Source: Parvularcula sp. (lineage in GTDB: Bacteria; Pseudomonadota; Alphaproteobacteria; Caulobacterales; Parvularculaceae). Taken from it: a stretch of DNA of 16,511 bases. The translations under genes were made by a program, and so were the position numbers. The notes under the pieces were generated by a model. The model made no database searches and was not told where the DNA came from. It saw only the letters and a list, made by a program, of their open reading frames with translations. Location of the stretch: assembly GCA_003506635.1 (NCBI GenBank), contig DNZB01000340.1:3631-20141 (forward strand). Reading direction: 5' to 3'. This document shows, one piece after another, positions 6,095 to 15,521 of this stretch (positions are counted from its first letter, which is position 1; every line of letters begins with the position of its first letter).

Positions 6095-7854
6095 TCAAGC
6101 TGCCGTTGCTTTCAAGGAAGCGGCGCGCGCTTGCGCGCGTTTATCTCATCGACGACGGCGTCCGCGTCGCGCAAACGGGCGCCGATCGCATCGCCGCGAC
6201 CGGGCGGCGCGTCAAAGCGGCGGCCGGAGCGCGCCGGCGCATCTTGATGTGCGGCGTCGTATTCGGCGCCGTCTTCGCGCTGATGGGCGGTCGTCTGTTC
6301 GCCGTCGCCCTTGCGACGGAGAGTCCCGGCGCCGCGCGCATCGCGACCAGCGCCGGCGACGGCGACCGGCGCGAGATCGTCGATCGCAATGGCGTGCTGC
6401 TTGCTGCGAACCTGCCTTTGCGCGCGCTTGAGATCGCGGGGAACGAAGTGTGGGATGCGGGCGAAACAGCCGCGAAGATCGGGGCCATTGTCCCGGCGAT
6501 CGACGCGGAAGACATCCGGAAAAAACTTGAAGACAAACGCTATGTCGAGATTCGCGAGCGCCTGACCCCGGCGCAAGAGCAGGCGATTTTCGCGCTCGGA
6601 CTTCCCGGCGTGCGGTTTTCCGCACGCGTCGAGCGTTTCTATCCGCAAGGGCGAACCGGCGCGCATGTCGTCGGCCATATGGAGCCCGGGAAGGGCGGGG
6701 TGATGGGTCTTGAACGCTATCTGAACGGCGCCGGCGGCGCGGGACCGCTGGCGGCGTCAATCGACATTCGCGCACAGGAAATTGTCGAGCAGGAGCTTGG
6801 CGCCGCGCTGGAGAAGTTTCACGCCAAGGCGGCGATGGGCGCCGTGATGGACGTCGCGACGGGCGAGGTGATAGCACTTGCAAGCCTTCCTGATTTCGAT
6901 CCGAACCGTCCGGGCGCCGCAAAGCCCGATCATCGCCGCAATCGCGCCGTTTACGATCTTTATGAACTCGGTTCGGCGCTGAAGCTTCTGACCGCGGCGG
7001 CGGCGCTCGAAGCCGGAACGGCGCGCGAATCCTCGACCTATGACGCGCGTGGGTCCTTGAAGATCGCCGACAGGGTCATTCGCGATTTTCACGGCGAAAA
7101 CCGCATTCTGACCTTTTCCGAGGTCATCCAGCATTCGTCGAACATCGGCGCGGCGCGTATGGCGAAAGAATTGGGCGTGGAGAAGCTGAAGGCGGCGTTC
7201 AAGGCGGCAGGCATGCTCGACACGCTGCCGATCGAACTCGCGGAACGGCGCGCGCCCTCGCCGCCCTGGCAATGGGGACCTGTTGAGACCGCGACAGTCT
7301 CTTACGGCCATGGGATTTCGATCACGCCGCTGCACCTGCTCGCCGCGGCGACGAGCATCGTCAATGGCGGGGACTATCGAGCGCCGACATTCCTGAAACA
7401 CGATACGCCTTCCGCCGGCGACCGCATTTTTTCCGCGGAAACGAGCGCGACAATGCGCCGGGTGATGCGGGAAGTCGTCACCGGCGGCACGGCTAGTCTT
7501 GCCGAGACGCCCGGTTATTTTTCGATCGGAAAGACAGCGACGGCGGAAAAGCCGGCGCGCGGCGGTTATGATCCGAATGCGCGCATCGCGTCCTTCGTCG
7601 GCGCCTTTCCGGGCTATGCGCCGCGCTACGCCGTGCTCGTCACCCTCGACGAACCGCAGGCGGTCGAGGGGACTTTCGGCTACGCAACCGCCGGGTGGAA
7701 CGCTGCGCCGACCTACGCCGCGATCGTCGGGCGTATCGCGCCGGTCCTCGGCGTGATGCCGGCCGGACCCGAAATCGCGGCGCTTCGCTTCGGCGCGCCG
7801 CCGGGCGAGCGCCGCGCGGACCTTTCCTCGGCGGACGCCGGGGGCGGCATGTGA
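6091..7854 (+). CDS. ftsI: Septal peptidoglycan transpeptidase FtsI (PBP3)
   Basis: This 587-residue class B penicillin-binding protein, of the usual length, cross-links septal peptidoglycan and works with FtsW. It has a short cytoplasmic N-terminus, a membrane helix at about 52-72 and a dimerisation/pedestal domain beginning near DRREIVDRNGVLLA. In the transpeptidase domain the catalytic S295 and K298 lie in GSALK (SxxK), and S349-S-N351 forms the SxN motif. The third motif, normally KTG, reads K481-T482-A483 in GKTATAEK. The frame is intact and the surrounding TAEKP, FVGAFP and LVTLDEP blocks are normal, so this is a substitution rather than a broken gene. Its effect on catalysis or beta-lactam binding is unknown. 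The start overlaps ftsL and the stop overlaps murE (GTGA). Confidence 0.95.
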   Translation: MIKLPLLSRKRRALARVYLIDDGVRVAQTGADRIAATGRRVKAAAGARRRILMCGVVFGAVFALMGGRLFAVALATESPGAARIATSAGDGDRREIVDRNGVLLAANLPLRALEIAGNEVWDAGETAAKIGAIVPAIDAEDIRKKLEDKRYVEIRERLTPAQEQAIFALGLPGVRFSARVERFYPQGRTGAHVVGHMEPGKGGVMGLERYLNGAGGAGPLAASIDIRAQEIVEQELGAALEKFHAKAAMGAVMDVATGEVIALASLPDFDPNRPGAAKPDHRRNRAVYDLYELGSALKLLTAAAALEAGTARESSTYDARGSLKIADRVIRDFHGENRILTFSEVIQHSSNIGAARMAKELGVEKLKAAFKAAGMLDTLPIELAERRAPSPPWQWGPVETATVSYGHGISITPLHLLAAATSIVNGGDYRAPTFLKHDTPSAGDRIFSAETSATMRRVMREVVTGGTASLAETPGYFSIGKTATAEKPARGGYDPNARIASFVGAFPGYAPRYAVLVTLDEPQAVEGTFGYATAGWNAAPTYAAIVGRIAPVLGVMPAGPEIAALRFGAPPGERRADLSSADAGGGM

Positions 7855-9278
7855 GGTTGTCGGTCCTCGCGGCGGAAGGGTTTGATCCGGATCCGGAGAT
7901 TTCCGGGATCACGCCGGACAGCCGCGCCGTTCGCGAGGGGTACCTCTTCGCCGCGCTGCCGGGCGCCAAAACGGACGGCGAGACCTTTATTCCGCAGGCG
8001 GAGAAATTGGGCGCTGCGGCGGTGCTGGCGCGCCCGGGCGCTGCGACGCGCTTGCCGCTCGTCGCCGACGCCGAGCCGCGCCGGCGCCTGTCGCAGATGG
8101 CCGCCCGTTTCCACCCGGGCCAGCCGGAGTGGATCGCGGGCGTCACCGGGACCAACGGAAAAACCTCAACGGCGGTCTTCGCCGCCAGCCTTTGGGCGAT
8201 GCTTGGCGAGAAAAGCGGCAGCCTCGGCACGCTCGGCGCGAAAGGCGCGGGGTTTGAGCGCCCGCTCGCCCACACGACCCCGGAGCCGGTGACGCTGCAC
8301 GAAACGCTCGACGCGATGGCGGGCGCGGGGATCACCCGTCTCGCGATGGAAGTTTCAAGCCACGCGCTCGCGCAATATCGCGCCGACGCCGTCAGGTTCG
8401 CCGCCGCGGCGTTTACGAACCTGACGCAGGACCATCTCGATTTTCACAAGGATTTCGACGATTATTTCGCGGCGAAGCTGCGCCTCTTCGTCGAACTCCT
8501 CCCGGCGCATGGAACGGCGGTCATCAATATGGACGGCGCGCGCGCGCAAGATGTGCGCGCCGCCGCTGAGCGGCGCGGCGTCCGCGTCATCGCCACCGGA
8601 CGGCGCGGCGACGCAATCCGCATCCTGAGGACGGCGCCGACGCCTGCGGGCCTTGATCTCGACATCGAGGCGGAAGGCCGCGTCCGTCCGCTCTCCCTGC
8701 CGCTCATCGGCGCCTTTCAGGCGGAAAACGCCGCCCTCGCCGCGGGGCTCGTCATCGCCAGCGGATGGAACGCGAACAAAGTGCTGCCGCTGCTCGACCA
8801 GCTTCCCGGCGTTCCGGGACGCATGCAGCGTGCGGCGAGCCTTCGCGGCGCCGGCGTCTATGTCGACTACGCGCACACGCCGGACGCGGTCGCGACCGCG
8901 CTCGCCGCAATCCGCCCGCACGCGACGGGGCGCGTCATCGCCGTCATCGGCGCCGGGGGCGACCGCGACCGCGCCAAGCGGCCCTTGATGGGCAAGGCCG
9001 CAGCGGCGGGCGCCGATCTCGTCATCGTCACCGACGATAATCCGCGAACGGAGGATCCGGCCGCTATCCGAAGGGAGGTGCTCGCGGGGTGCTCCGGCGC
9101 AAGGGAAATCGGCGACCGCGCCGAAGCGATTGCGGCCGGCGTTTCGCTGCTTCGCAGCGGCGACGTCCTCCTTATCGCCGGCAAGGGACACGAAACAGGT
9201 CAGATCATCGCCGGCGTCACCCATCCTTTTGACGACGCCCTCGAAGCGCGCCGCGCGGCGGAAGGAGCCCCTCAATGA
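7851..9278 (+). CDS. murE: UDP-MurNAc-L-Ala-D-Glu:meso-DAP ligase MurE
   Basis: This 475-residue cytoplasmic Mur ligase adds meso-diaminopimelate to UDP-MurNAc-dipeptide with ATP. The ATP loop is GTNGKTS (100-106). The DNPR motif at 396-399 is the signature of DAP-specific rather than lysine-specific enzymes. The NLTQDHLDFH block precedes AAK, whose lysine is carbamylated in the family. The GTG at 7851 is chosen as start because it overlaps the ftsI stop as GTGA, a GC-rich purine stretch lies just before it, and the residues upstream in this frame are arginine-rich and unlike MurE. It ends in an ATGA overlap with murF. Confidence 0.96.
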   Translation: MRLSVLAAEGFDPDPEISGITPDSRAVREGYLFAALPGAKTDGETFIPQAEKLGAAAVLARPGAATRLPLVADAEPRRRLSQMAARFHPGQPEWIAGVTGTNGKTSTAVFAASLWAMLGEKSGSLGTLGAKGAGFERPLAHTTPEPVTLHETLDAMAGAGITRLAMEVSSHALAQYRADAVRFAAAAFTNLTQDHLDFHKDFDDYFAAKLRLFVELLPAHGTAVINMDGARAQDVRAAAERRGVRVIATGRRGDAIRILRTAPTPAGLDLDIEAEGRVRPLSLPLIGAFQAENAALAAGLVIASGWNANKVLPLLDQLPGVPGRMQRAASLRGAGVYVDYAHTPDAVATALAAIRPHATGRVIAVIGAGGDRDRAKRPLMGKAAAAGADLVIVTDDNPRTEDPAAIRREVLAGCSGAREIGDRAEAIAAGVSLLRSGDVLLIAGKGHETGQIIAGVTHPFDDALEARRAAEGAPQ

Positions 9279-10705
9279 GCGCAAATCTCTGGACGGCGTT
9301 CGAAGCGGCGGCCGCGACCGGCGGCGCCCTTTGCGCGCGCGGCGGCGATCCCGACCGCTGGATCGCTGAGGAGTGGTCGGCCGCCGGCGTCTCGATCGAT
9401 ACGCGCTCACTCTCGCCCGGCGAGATGTTCGTCGCCCTGACCGATGCGCGCGACGGCCATGATTTCGTCGTCAACGCCTTCGAGCGCGGGGCCGCGGCGG
9501 CGCTCGTCGCGCGTGCGCCGAAGAACGCGCCGGAAGGAGCGCCGCTGCTCGTCGTCGGCGACACGCTGGAGGGTCTTAAGGATCTCGCCCGCGCCGCGCG
9601 GCAGCGGAATTTCGGCAAACGCATCGCGGTGACGGGCAGCGTCGGCAAAACCTCGACGAAGGAGATGCTGCGCGCCGCCTTCGCCGCGGCGGGGCGCGTC
9701 CACGCTTCCGACAAGAGTTTCAACAATCACTGGGGCGTGCCCCTGACGCTGGCGCGCATGCCGACGGGCGCCGATTACAGCGTCTTTGAAATCGGCATGA
9801 ATCACGCCGGGGAAATCACGCCGCTGACCCGCCTCGTTCGCCCCCATGTCGCCGTAATCACGACGATCGGCGAGGCGCATATCGAAAATCTCGGAACCCG
9901 CGAAAACATCGCGCGGGCCAAGGCCGAAATTTTTCTGGGACTCGAAAAGGGCGCAACCGCCGTCCTGCCGATCGACAACGATTACTTCAAGCTCCTTGCC
10001 GAGCTTGCGGAGGCGGCCATGGTCGCGCGCGTCGTCACTTTCGGCGAAGCGAAGGGCGCCGACATCCGCCTCGACCATTACACGATGCGCGACGACGGCG
10101 GGGCGGTGTCGGCGAGCGTCTTCGGCGAGCCGTTCGAATTTTCCCTCGCCGCGCCCGGCAAGCATCAGGCGATGAACGCGCTCGCCGTCCTTGGCGCGGC
10201 GCGCGCGCTTGGCGTCTCGGCGGCGAAGGCCGCATCGGGCCTTAAGGGGCTGTCGGCCGCGCAAGGGCGCGGCGCGCAAACGCGCGTCACGCTGAAATCG
10301 GGCGGCGAGATCGTCATCCTTGATGAAAGCTACAACGCCAACCCGACCTCGATGGCCGCGGCGATCGCGCTCCTCGGCCAGCTTCAGCCGAAGGGACAAG
10401 GCCGGCGAATCGCCGTCCTGGGCGACATGCTGGAACTTGGCGAGCGCGCGCCCGCCCTGCACGCCGGGCTTTCGGAAGCGTTAGTTGCGGCCGGGATCGA
10501 CCGCCTCTATGTCGCCGGCGCCCTGATGCGAAACCTCTGGGACAAGACGCCGGAAGGGGTGCGCGGGGCCGCCGTCGAAAACGCCAAGGCGCTCGCCCCC
10601 CTCGTCCTCGCGGACGCCCGGGCCGGCGATATCGTCATGGTCAAAGGTTCGAACGCCTCTAAAGTGAGTGAAATCGTCACGGCCCTCAAGGGCGCCGCCG
10701 CATGA
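9275..10705 (+). CDS. murF: UDP-MurNAc-tripeptide:D-Ala-D-Ala ligase MurF
   Basis: This 476-residue Mur ligase catalyses the last cytoplasmic step, adding D-alanyl-D-alanine to make UDP-MurNAc-pentapeptide. The N-terminal substrate domain contains [16 protein letters not shown]. The ATP loop is GSVGKTS (121-127), followed by the KEML segment. Other family blocks are [25 protein letters not shown], the [18 protein letters not shown] stretch and [11 protein letters not shown]. It starts in an ATGA overlap with murE (9275-9278). It is followed by a 13-base gap before mraY, one of only two junctions in the cluster without overlap. Confidence 0.96.
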   Translation: MSANLWTAFEAAAATGGALCARGGDPDRWIAEEWSAAGVSIDTRSLSPGEMFVALTDARDGHDFVVNAFERGAAAALVARAPKNAPEGAPLLVVGDTLEGLKDLARAARQRNFGKRIAVTGSVGKTSTKEMLRAAFAAAGRVHASDKSFNNHWGVPLTLARMPTGADYSVFEIGMNHAGEITPLTRLVRPHVAVITTIGEAHIENLGTRENIARAKAEIFLGLEKGATAVLPIDNDYFKLLAELAEAAMVARVVTFGEAKGADIRLDHYTMRDDGGAVSASVFGEPFEFSLAAPGKHQAMNALAVLGAARALGVSAAKAASGLKGLSAAQGRGAQTRVTLKSGGEIVILDESYNANPTSMAAAIALLGQLQPKGQGRRIAVLGDMLELGERAPALHAGLSEALVAAGIDRLYVAGALMRNLWDKTPEGVRGAAVENAKALAPLVLADARAGDIVMVKGSNASKVSEIVTALKGAAA

Positions 10706-10718
10706 ACGAAAACCTTCG

Positions 10719-11855
10719 ATGCTTTATTATCTGACCAGTTTCTCCGACCAGTTCGCGCTCTTCAACGTCTTCAGATATCTCTCCTTCCGCGCGGCCGGAG
10801 CGATCATGACGGCGCTTTTGATCGCCTTCCTGATGGGCCCCGGCCTTATCCGGTGGATGCGCCGCAAGCAGGGACGCGGACAGCCGATCCGTCAGGACGG
10901 CCCGCAAAGCCACATCATCTCGAAGGCCGGGACCCCGACGATGGGCGGCGTTCTCATTCTCATCTCCCTGACCGTCTCGACGCTGCTGTGGGCGCGGCTC
11001 GACAATCCTTACGTCTGGATCGTGATGGGCGTGACGCTCGCCTATGGCGCGCTCGGCTTCTGGGACGATTATCTGAAGGTGACGAAACAGACGGCCTCGG
11101 GCGTCGTCGGTTCGATGAAGCTTATCATCCAGTTCGGCGTCGCCGCCATCGCCGGGTTGTTCTGTGTGCTGACTTTAGGCGCCGCGCCGGACGCGCCGGC
11201 GGGCATCGAGACCGCGGTCGCCGTTCCGTTCGTGCCGCTTCAGTTCTTTCAAGGCTGGTTCGGTGACGGCGCGACCGGCGTGCCGATCGGCTGGCTGATG
11301 GTTCCCTTCGCGGCGTTCGTCATCGTCGGCGCTTCGAATACGGTCAACCTGACGGATGGCCTCGACGGGCTTGCGACCGTGCCGGTGATGATTGCGGCGG
11401 GCGCTTACGGCGTCATCGTCTATCTTGTCGGGCGCTTCGATTTCGCCGGCTATCTCGGCGTTCCGTTCGTGCCGGGCGTCGGCGAGCTTGCGATCATCTG
11501 CGGCGCGATCATCGGCGCGGGGCTCGGCTTCTTGTGGTTCAACGCCCCGCCGGCGGCGATCTTCATGGGAGACACCGGCAGCCTTGCGCTCGGCGGCGCA
11601 ATCGGATCGATCGCGGTCGCCGCCAAGCACGAGATCGTCCTAGCGATCGTCGGCGGCCTTTTCGTGCTTGAAGGCATGTCGGTGATGATCCAGATCGCGT
11701 CGTTCAAGCTTACCGGCAAGCGCGTCTTCAAGATGGCGCCGATCCACCATCATTTCGAACAATTGGGGTGGAAGGAATCAACGATCGTCATCCGCTTCTG
11801 GATCATCGCGGTGATCCTTGCGCTCATCGGCCTTTCAACGCTCAAGCTGCGCTGA
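10719..11855 (+). CDS. mraY: Phospho-MurNAc-pentapeptide transferase MraY
   Basis: This 378-residue polytopic inner-membrane enzyme transfers phospho-MurNAc-pentapeptide to undecaprenyl phosphate, making lipid I. About ten hydrophobic segments are visible. Conserved catalytic elements are D116-D117 in GFWDDYLK, the NLTDGLDGL loop (210-217) and D285 in FMGDTGS. The HHH-containing block [11 protein letters not shown] lies near the C-terminus. The start at ATG 10719 begins MLYYLTSF, a usual MraY N-terminus, though its ribosome site is weak (only purine-rich GAACGAAAA upstream). Translation may depend partly on ribosomes finishing murF 13 bases before. The stop is 2 bases before the murD ATG. Confidence 0.96.
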   Translation: MLYYLTSFSDQFALFNVFRYLSFRAAGAIMTALLIAFLMGPGLIRWMRRKQGRGQPIRQDGPQSHIISKAGTPTMGGVLILISLTVSTLLWARLDNPYVWIVMGVTLAYGALGFWDDYLKVTKQTASGVVGSMKLIIQFGVAAIAGLFCVLTLGAAPDAPAGIETAVAVPFVPLQFFQGWFGDGATGVPIGWLMVPFAAFVIVGASNTVNLTDGLDGLATVPVMIAAGAYGVIVYLVGRFDFAGYLGVPFVPGVGELAIICGAIIGAGLGFLWFNAPPAAIFMGDTGSLALGGAIGSIAVAAKHEIVLAIVGGLFVLEGMSVMIQIASFKLTGKRVFKMAPIHHHFEQLGWKESTIVIRFWIIAVILALIGLSTLKLR

Positions 11856-11857
11856 CC

Positions 11858-13270
11858 ATGATCCTCGTTCCCGGCGTCCAGAAAAAGAAGATCGGCGTTT
11901 ACGGCCTCGGCGCGACCGGCGTTGCGACGTGCGAGGCGCTCGTCGCTTCGGGCGCGGAGGTTTTCACCTGGGACGAGAAGGAAGAAGCCCGCGCGCGCAC
12001 GGCCAACACGCGCTATCGCGCCGAGCACCCGAAAACGTGGCCGTGGGGCGAATTGCGCTCGCTCGCCTTGAGCCCCGGCGTGCCGCTGACGCATCCCGCG
12101 CCGCACCCGATCGTCCGGAAAGCGCATCAGGCGGGCGTTGAAATCATCGGCGACGCCGAATTCTTCGCGCGCGCCGTCAACGCCGTCGGCCCGGCGGAGC
12201 GCCCGCGCGTCATCGCCGTCACCGGCTCGAACGGCAAATCGACGACGACGGCGCTCATCAGCCGCATGCTGAAGGAAACCGGACGCGACGCGATCGCCGG
12301 CGGCAATATCGGCAAGCCGATGCTCGCTTTGCCGGAACTCGCGCGCGCGCGCATTTATGTCCTGGAACTGTCCTCGTTCCAGCTGGATCTCGCAAAGTCG
12401 CTGCGCGCCAACACGAGCGTTCTTCTCAACTTTTCTCCGGACCACCTCGACCGGCATGGCGATATGGCCGGCTACGTCGCGGCGAAGAAGCGCGTCTTCC
12501 TCAACCAGACGCGCGAGGACACGGCGGTGATCGGCGTCGACGACGTGTGGTCGCAAGGCGTCTGCGCCTGGTTGATGGCTTCCGGCGGGCGCAAGGTGAC
12601 GCCGGTCTCGGCCGAGGGCGCGCTCGGGCGCGGCGTCTATGCGCTCGACGCGAAGCTATTTTTCAGTCTGCCGCAGAAATCGGGCGAGGCGGGCGAGATT
12701 TCGCAGATCGCCGCGCTGAAAGGTCAGCACAACTGGCAGAACGCGGCTGCCGCGCTCGCGGCTGCGATCGCGGAGGGCGTCGCGCCAAACGTCGCGGTGC
12801 GCGCGATGGAGCGCTTTCCGGGCCTGCCGCACCGGATGGAGATCGTCGCGAAAAAAGGCGGCGTCCTCTTCGTCAATGATTCCAAGGCGACGAACGCCGA
12901 CGCGGCGAGCCGGGCGCTGAAGTCCTACACGGATATTTTCTGGATCGCCGGCGGCAAGCCGAAGGAGGGCGGGGTCGAGACGCTGCGCCCGCTGATGGGG
13001 CGCGTGCGCACCGCTTACCTGATCGGCGAGGCGGCGCGCGATTTCGAGGCGCAGCTTTCCGGCGCCGTCAGCTGCATCCAGTGCGGCGACCTTGCGAGCG
13101 CGGTCAACCGCGCCGCGCGCGACGCGGGCGCCAGCGGGCTTTCAGCCCCGGTCGTGCTTTTGTCGCCGGCTTGCGCCTCCTACGACCAGTTCCGCAATTT
13201 CGAAGAGCGCGGCGAAGTCTTTCGCAAGCTCGCCGGACAGATCGAGATCGCGAACGGAGCTGCGGCATGA
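11858..13270 (+). CDS. murD: UDP-MurNAc-L-alanine:D-glutamate ligase MurD
   Basis: This 470-residue cytoplasmic Mur ligase adds D-glutamate to UDP-MurNAc-L-alanine. The N-terminal nucleotide-binding fold starts KIGVYGLGATG. The ATP loop is GSNGKSTTT (123-131). The NFSPDHLDRHGDM block precedes AAK with K210 as the probable carbamylated lysine. FVNDSKATN and the WIAGGKPKEG block in the C-terminal domain are typical. The ATG at 11858 is chosen because it lies 2 bases after the mraY stop and gives the expected short N-terminus. In-frame codons further upstream lie inside mraY and do not resemble MurD. No strong ribosome site is visible, so coupling to mraY is likely. The stop overlaps ftsW by 4 bases. 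Confidence 0.96.
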   Translation: MILVPGVQKKKIGVYGLGATGVATCEALVASGAEVFTWDEKEEARARTANTRYRAEHPKTWPWGELRSLALSPGVPLTHPAPHPIVRKAHQAGVEIIGDAEFFARAVNAVGPAERPRVIAVTGSNGKSTTTALISRMLKETGRDAIAGGNIGKPMLALPELARARIYVLELSSFQLDLAKSLRANTSVLLNFSPDHLDRHGDMAGYVAAKKRVFLNQTREDTAVIGVDDVWSQGVCAWLMASGGRKVTPVSAEGALGRGVYALDAKLFFSLPQKSGEAGEISQIAALKGQHNWQNAAAALAAAIAEGVAPNVAVRAMERFPGLPHRMEIVAKKGGVLFVNDSKATNADAASRALKSYTDIFWIAGGKPKEGGVETLRPLMGRVRTAYLIGEAARDFEAQLSGAVSCIQCGDLASAVNRAARDAGASGLSAPVVLLSPACASYDQFRNFEERGEVFRKLAGQIEIANGAAA

Positions 13271-14406
13271 AGGGCCTTAGTCGTCTCGATGAATCGCCGG
13301 TGGCGCGCTGGTGGTGGTCGGTCGATCATGCCTCGCTGGGGCTGATCGCCGCATTGATGACGATCGGCGTCGTTCTGCTTTTTGCGGCCGGACCTGGCGC
13401 GGCGAACCGCCTCGACATTGACGACGCGTTCCATTTCCCGATGCGCCAGCTCTATTTTCTGGCGCCGGCGGCGGCGGTCATCGTCGTCGCTTCGGCGCTG
13501 ACGCCGCTGCAAGCGCGGCGCGCGGGCGCGATCTTGTTCGCGCTCAGCCTTTTTGCGCTTCTCGTCGCGCTCCTCTTTGCGCCGGAAATCAACGGATCAA
13601 AGCGGTGGTTTCCTCTGGGGCCGCTGTCGTTCCAGCCCTCAGAAATGCTGAAGCCCGGCTTCGTCATCGTCGTCGCGTGGATGCTTGCGGAAGGGCGTCG
13701 CAATCCGCGCTTTCCGGGCGCAGCGATCGCCTTCGGTCTATATGTCTCGTGCGCTGGGCTGCTCGCGATGCAGCCGGATTATGGTCAGGCGGCGCTTCTC
13801 ACCATGGTGTTCATGGGAATGTATTTTATCTCCGGCGGCGGAATCGCGCTGCTCAGCATCGCCGCGGCGGCGGCGGCCGGCATTTTCACCGCGGGCTATT
13901 TTCTGTCGCCGCACCTCGCCGCGCGGGTCGACGGCTTTCTCAATCCGGAGGGCGGCGGAAGCTATCAGATCGACAAGGCGCTTGAAGCGATCGCCAATGG
14001 CGGCGTCATCGGGCGCGCGCAAAGCGCTGCGCCCGTGAAGTTTTCGCTTCCCGACGCGCATGCCGATTTCATCTTCGCCGTCGCGGCGGAGGAATTTGGG
14101 ATGGTCTTCTGCGCGTTCATCATCGCGCTCTTCGCGGCGCTGGTCGTGCGCGCTTTTGTGAAGGCGGCGGCGCTCAAAAGCGTTTTCGCGCAGACGGCGG
14201 TCTGCGGCCTTTCGGCGCTCATCGGCCTTCAGTGCCTCATCAATATCGGCGTCAATTTGCGCGCGCTGCCCGCCAAGGGGATGACGCTGCCTTTCATCTC
14301 CTACGGCGGCTCCTCGCTGATCGCCGCGGGGCTGACCGTCGGGCTTGTTCTCGCGCTGACGCGCCGCCAGTCGCTTGCGTCCCAGCGCAAGGATGTGATG
14401 CCGTGA
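13267..14406 (+). CDS. ftsW: Septal peptidoglycan polymerase FtsW (SEDS family)
   Basis: This 379-residue SEDS glycosyltransferase polymerises lipid II at the septum with FtsI. About ten membrane segments are visible. NGSKRWFPLGPLSFQPSE, QPDYGQA and the C-terminal PFISYGGSS block are family signatures. The catalytic aspartate is probably D267 in LPDAHADFIFAVAAEE. Immediately before it, where alphaproteobacterial FtsW usually has a glycine-rich GPGEGT stretch, this protein has AQSAAP (251-256) with no length change. The ATG start at 13267 is chosen from the ATGA overlap with murD and the normal MKGLSRLDES cytoplasmic tail. In-frame sequence further upstream is arginine-rich and lies inside murD. 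The stop overlaps murG as GTGA. Confidence 0.95.
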   Translation: MKGLSRLDESPVARWWWSVDHASLGLIAALMTIGVVLLFAAGPGAANRLDIDDAFHFPMRQLYFLAPAAAVIVVASALTPLQARRAGAILFALSLFALLVALLFAPEINGSKRWFPLGPLSFQPSEMLKPGFVIVVAWMLAEGRRNPRFPGAAIAFGLYVSCAGLLAMQPDYGQAALLTMVFMGMYFISGGGIALLSIAAAAAAGIFTAGYFLSPHLAARVDGFLNPEGGGSYQIDKALEAIANGGVIGRAQSAAPVKFSLPDAHADFIFAVAAEEFGMVFCAFIIALFAALVVRAFVKAAALKSVFAQTAVCGLSALIGLQCLINIGVNLRALPAKGMTLPFISYGGSSLIAAGLTVGLVLALTRRQSLASQRKDVMP

Positions 14407-15521
14407 CGGCGTCGCCGCTCATCGCGCTCGCAGCGGGCGGCACCGGCGGGCACATGTTTCCGGCCGAAGCGCTTGCGCAGGAATTGAAGCGCCGCGGGCG
14501 GCGCGTCCTGCTTGTTACTGACGCGCGCGGCGACCGCTACGCGGCGAATTTTCCTGCGGATGAAAAATTCCTGATCTCGGCGGCGAGCCCGTCGATCGGC
14601 GGGCCGATCGCCAAAGCGGCGGCGGCGGCGTCGCTCGCGGGCGGCTTGATGAAGGTGATGGGCGCGTTTGGCCGCCTCCGGCCCGCGGCGGTCGTCGGCT
14701 TCGGCGGTTACCCAAGCTTTCCGGCGATGCGCGCGGCGGCGATGCTGAAGATTCCGCACGGCGTTCACGAACAAAACGGCGTCCTTGGCCGCGCGAACCG
14801 CCTGTCGATCGGGTCGGCGGCGTTTCTGGCGCATGGATTCCCGGTGTTGGAGAAAGCGCCCGATCGCCCGAAGGCGAGCGTCGTCGAGGTCGGCAACCCG
14901 GTGCGCGATGCGGTCCGCGACGCGGCGCGAACGCCGTTCGCCGCCCCGGTCCAGGGGGGGGCGGTCAATCTTCTGGTCTTCGGCGGCAGTCAGGGCGCCG
15001 CGCTTTTTTCAACGGTCGTGCCCACCGCGATCGCCGCTCTGCCCGAGGCGCTGCGCCGGCGCCTCGCCATTACACAGCAGGCGCGCGAAGGCGAGGTTGA
15101 TGCGGTCGCGAACGCCTATCGCGCTGCCGGCGTAACGGCGGAACTGGCGCCGTTCTTCAGGGATCTACCCGCCCGCATCGCCGCTGCTCACCTCGTCATC
15201 GCGCGCGCGGGCGCCTCGACGATCACCGAGCTATCGATGATCGGGCGCCCGTCGATCCTTGTGCCGCTGGCGATTGCGATGGACGATCACCAGACGGGCA
15301 ATGCCCGCGCGCTGTCGGACGCCGGGGGCGCGGTCCGCATCGCCGAAAGCGACTTCACGCCGGCGCGGCTCGCTGAGGCGCTGACGCCGCTCCTTGAAGA
15401 TGCGGGACGTCTCGCCGCCATGGCCGCCGCCGCGAAGGGCCGGGTCAAGGCCGAAGCGGCCTCGGCGCTCGCCGATCTTGTCGATGGAATCGCCGGGCAA
15501 GCCCGAAAGGACGCCGCATGA
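14403..15521 (+). CDS. murG: Lipid II-forming N-acetylglucosaminyltransferase MurG
   Basis: This 372-residue GT-B glycosyltransferase at the inner face of the membrane transfers GlcNAc from UDP-GlcNAc to lipid I. The N-terminal glycine loop is [10 protein letters not shown] (12-21). Further family blocks are [22 protein letters not shown] and FGGSQGA. The UDP-GlcNAc site [18 protein letters not shown] includes E276, followed by DDHQTGNA. The GTG at 14403 is chosen because it overlaps the ftsW stop (GTGA) and places the glycine loop at the usual distance from the N-terminus. A run of eight G occurs at 14954-14961 with the frame intact. The stop overlaps murC (ATGA). Confidence 0.95.
   Translation: MTASPLIALAAGGTGGHMFPAEALAQELKRRGRRVLLVTDARGDRYAANFPADEKFLISAASPSIGGPIAKAAAAASLAGGLMKVMGAFGRLRPAAVVGFGGYPSFPAMRAAAMLKIPHGVHEQNGVLGRANRLSIGSAAFLAHGFPVLEKAPDRPKASVVEVGNPVRDAVRDAARTPFAAPVQGGAVNLLVFGGSQGAALFSTVVPTAIAALPEALRRRLAITQQAREGEVDAVANAYRAAGVTAELAPFFRDLPARIAAAHLVIARAGASTITELSMIGRPSILVPLAIAMDDHQTGNARALSDAGGAVRIAESDFTPARLAEALTPLLEDAGRLAAMAAAAKGRVKAEAASALADLVDGIAGQARKDAA

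Noticed and set aside
7695..7850. N-terminal extension of murE by 52 codons
   Set aside because: The extra residues are arginine-rich and lie inside ftsI. The GTG at 7851 gives the usual MurE N-terminus and a GTGA overlap.
6091..7854. ftsI as a pseudogene because of the altered KTG motif
   Set aside because: The frame is full length, the other two active-site motifs are intact, and the gene sits within a coupled essential operon.
8355..10462. Two minus-strand open frames of 351 codons each, opposite murE and murF
   Set aside because: They shadow MurE and MurF coding sequence, show no recognisable motif, and have composition typical of antisense GC-rich frames.
13081..13266. N-terminal extension of ftsW by 62 codons
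   Set aside because: It falls within murD and reads as a frame-shadow rich in arginine. The ATG at 13267 overlaps the murD stop in the pattern seen at the other junctions.
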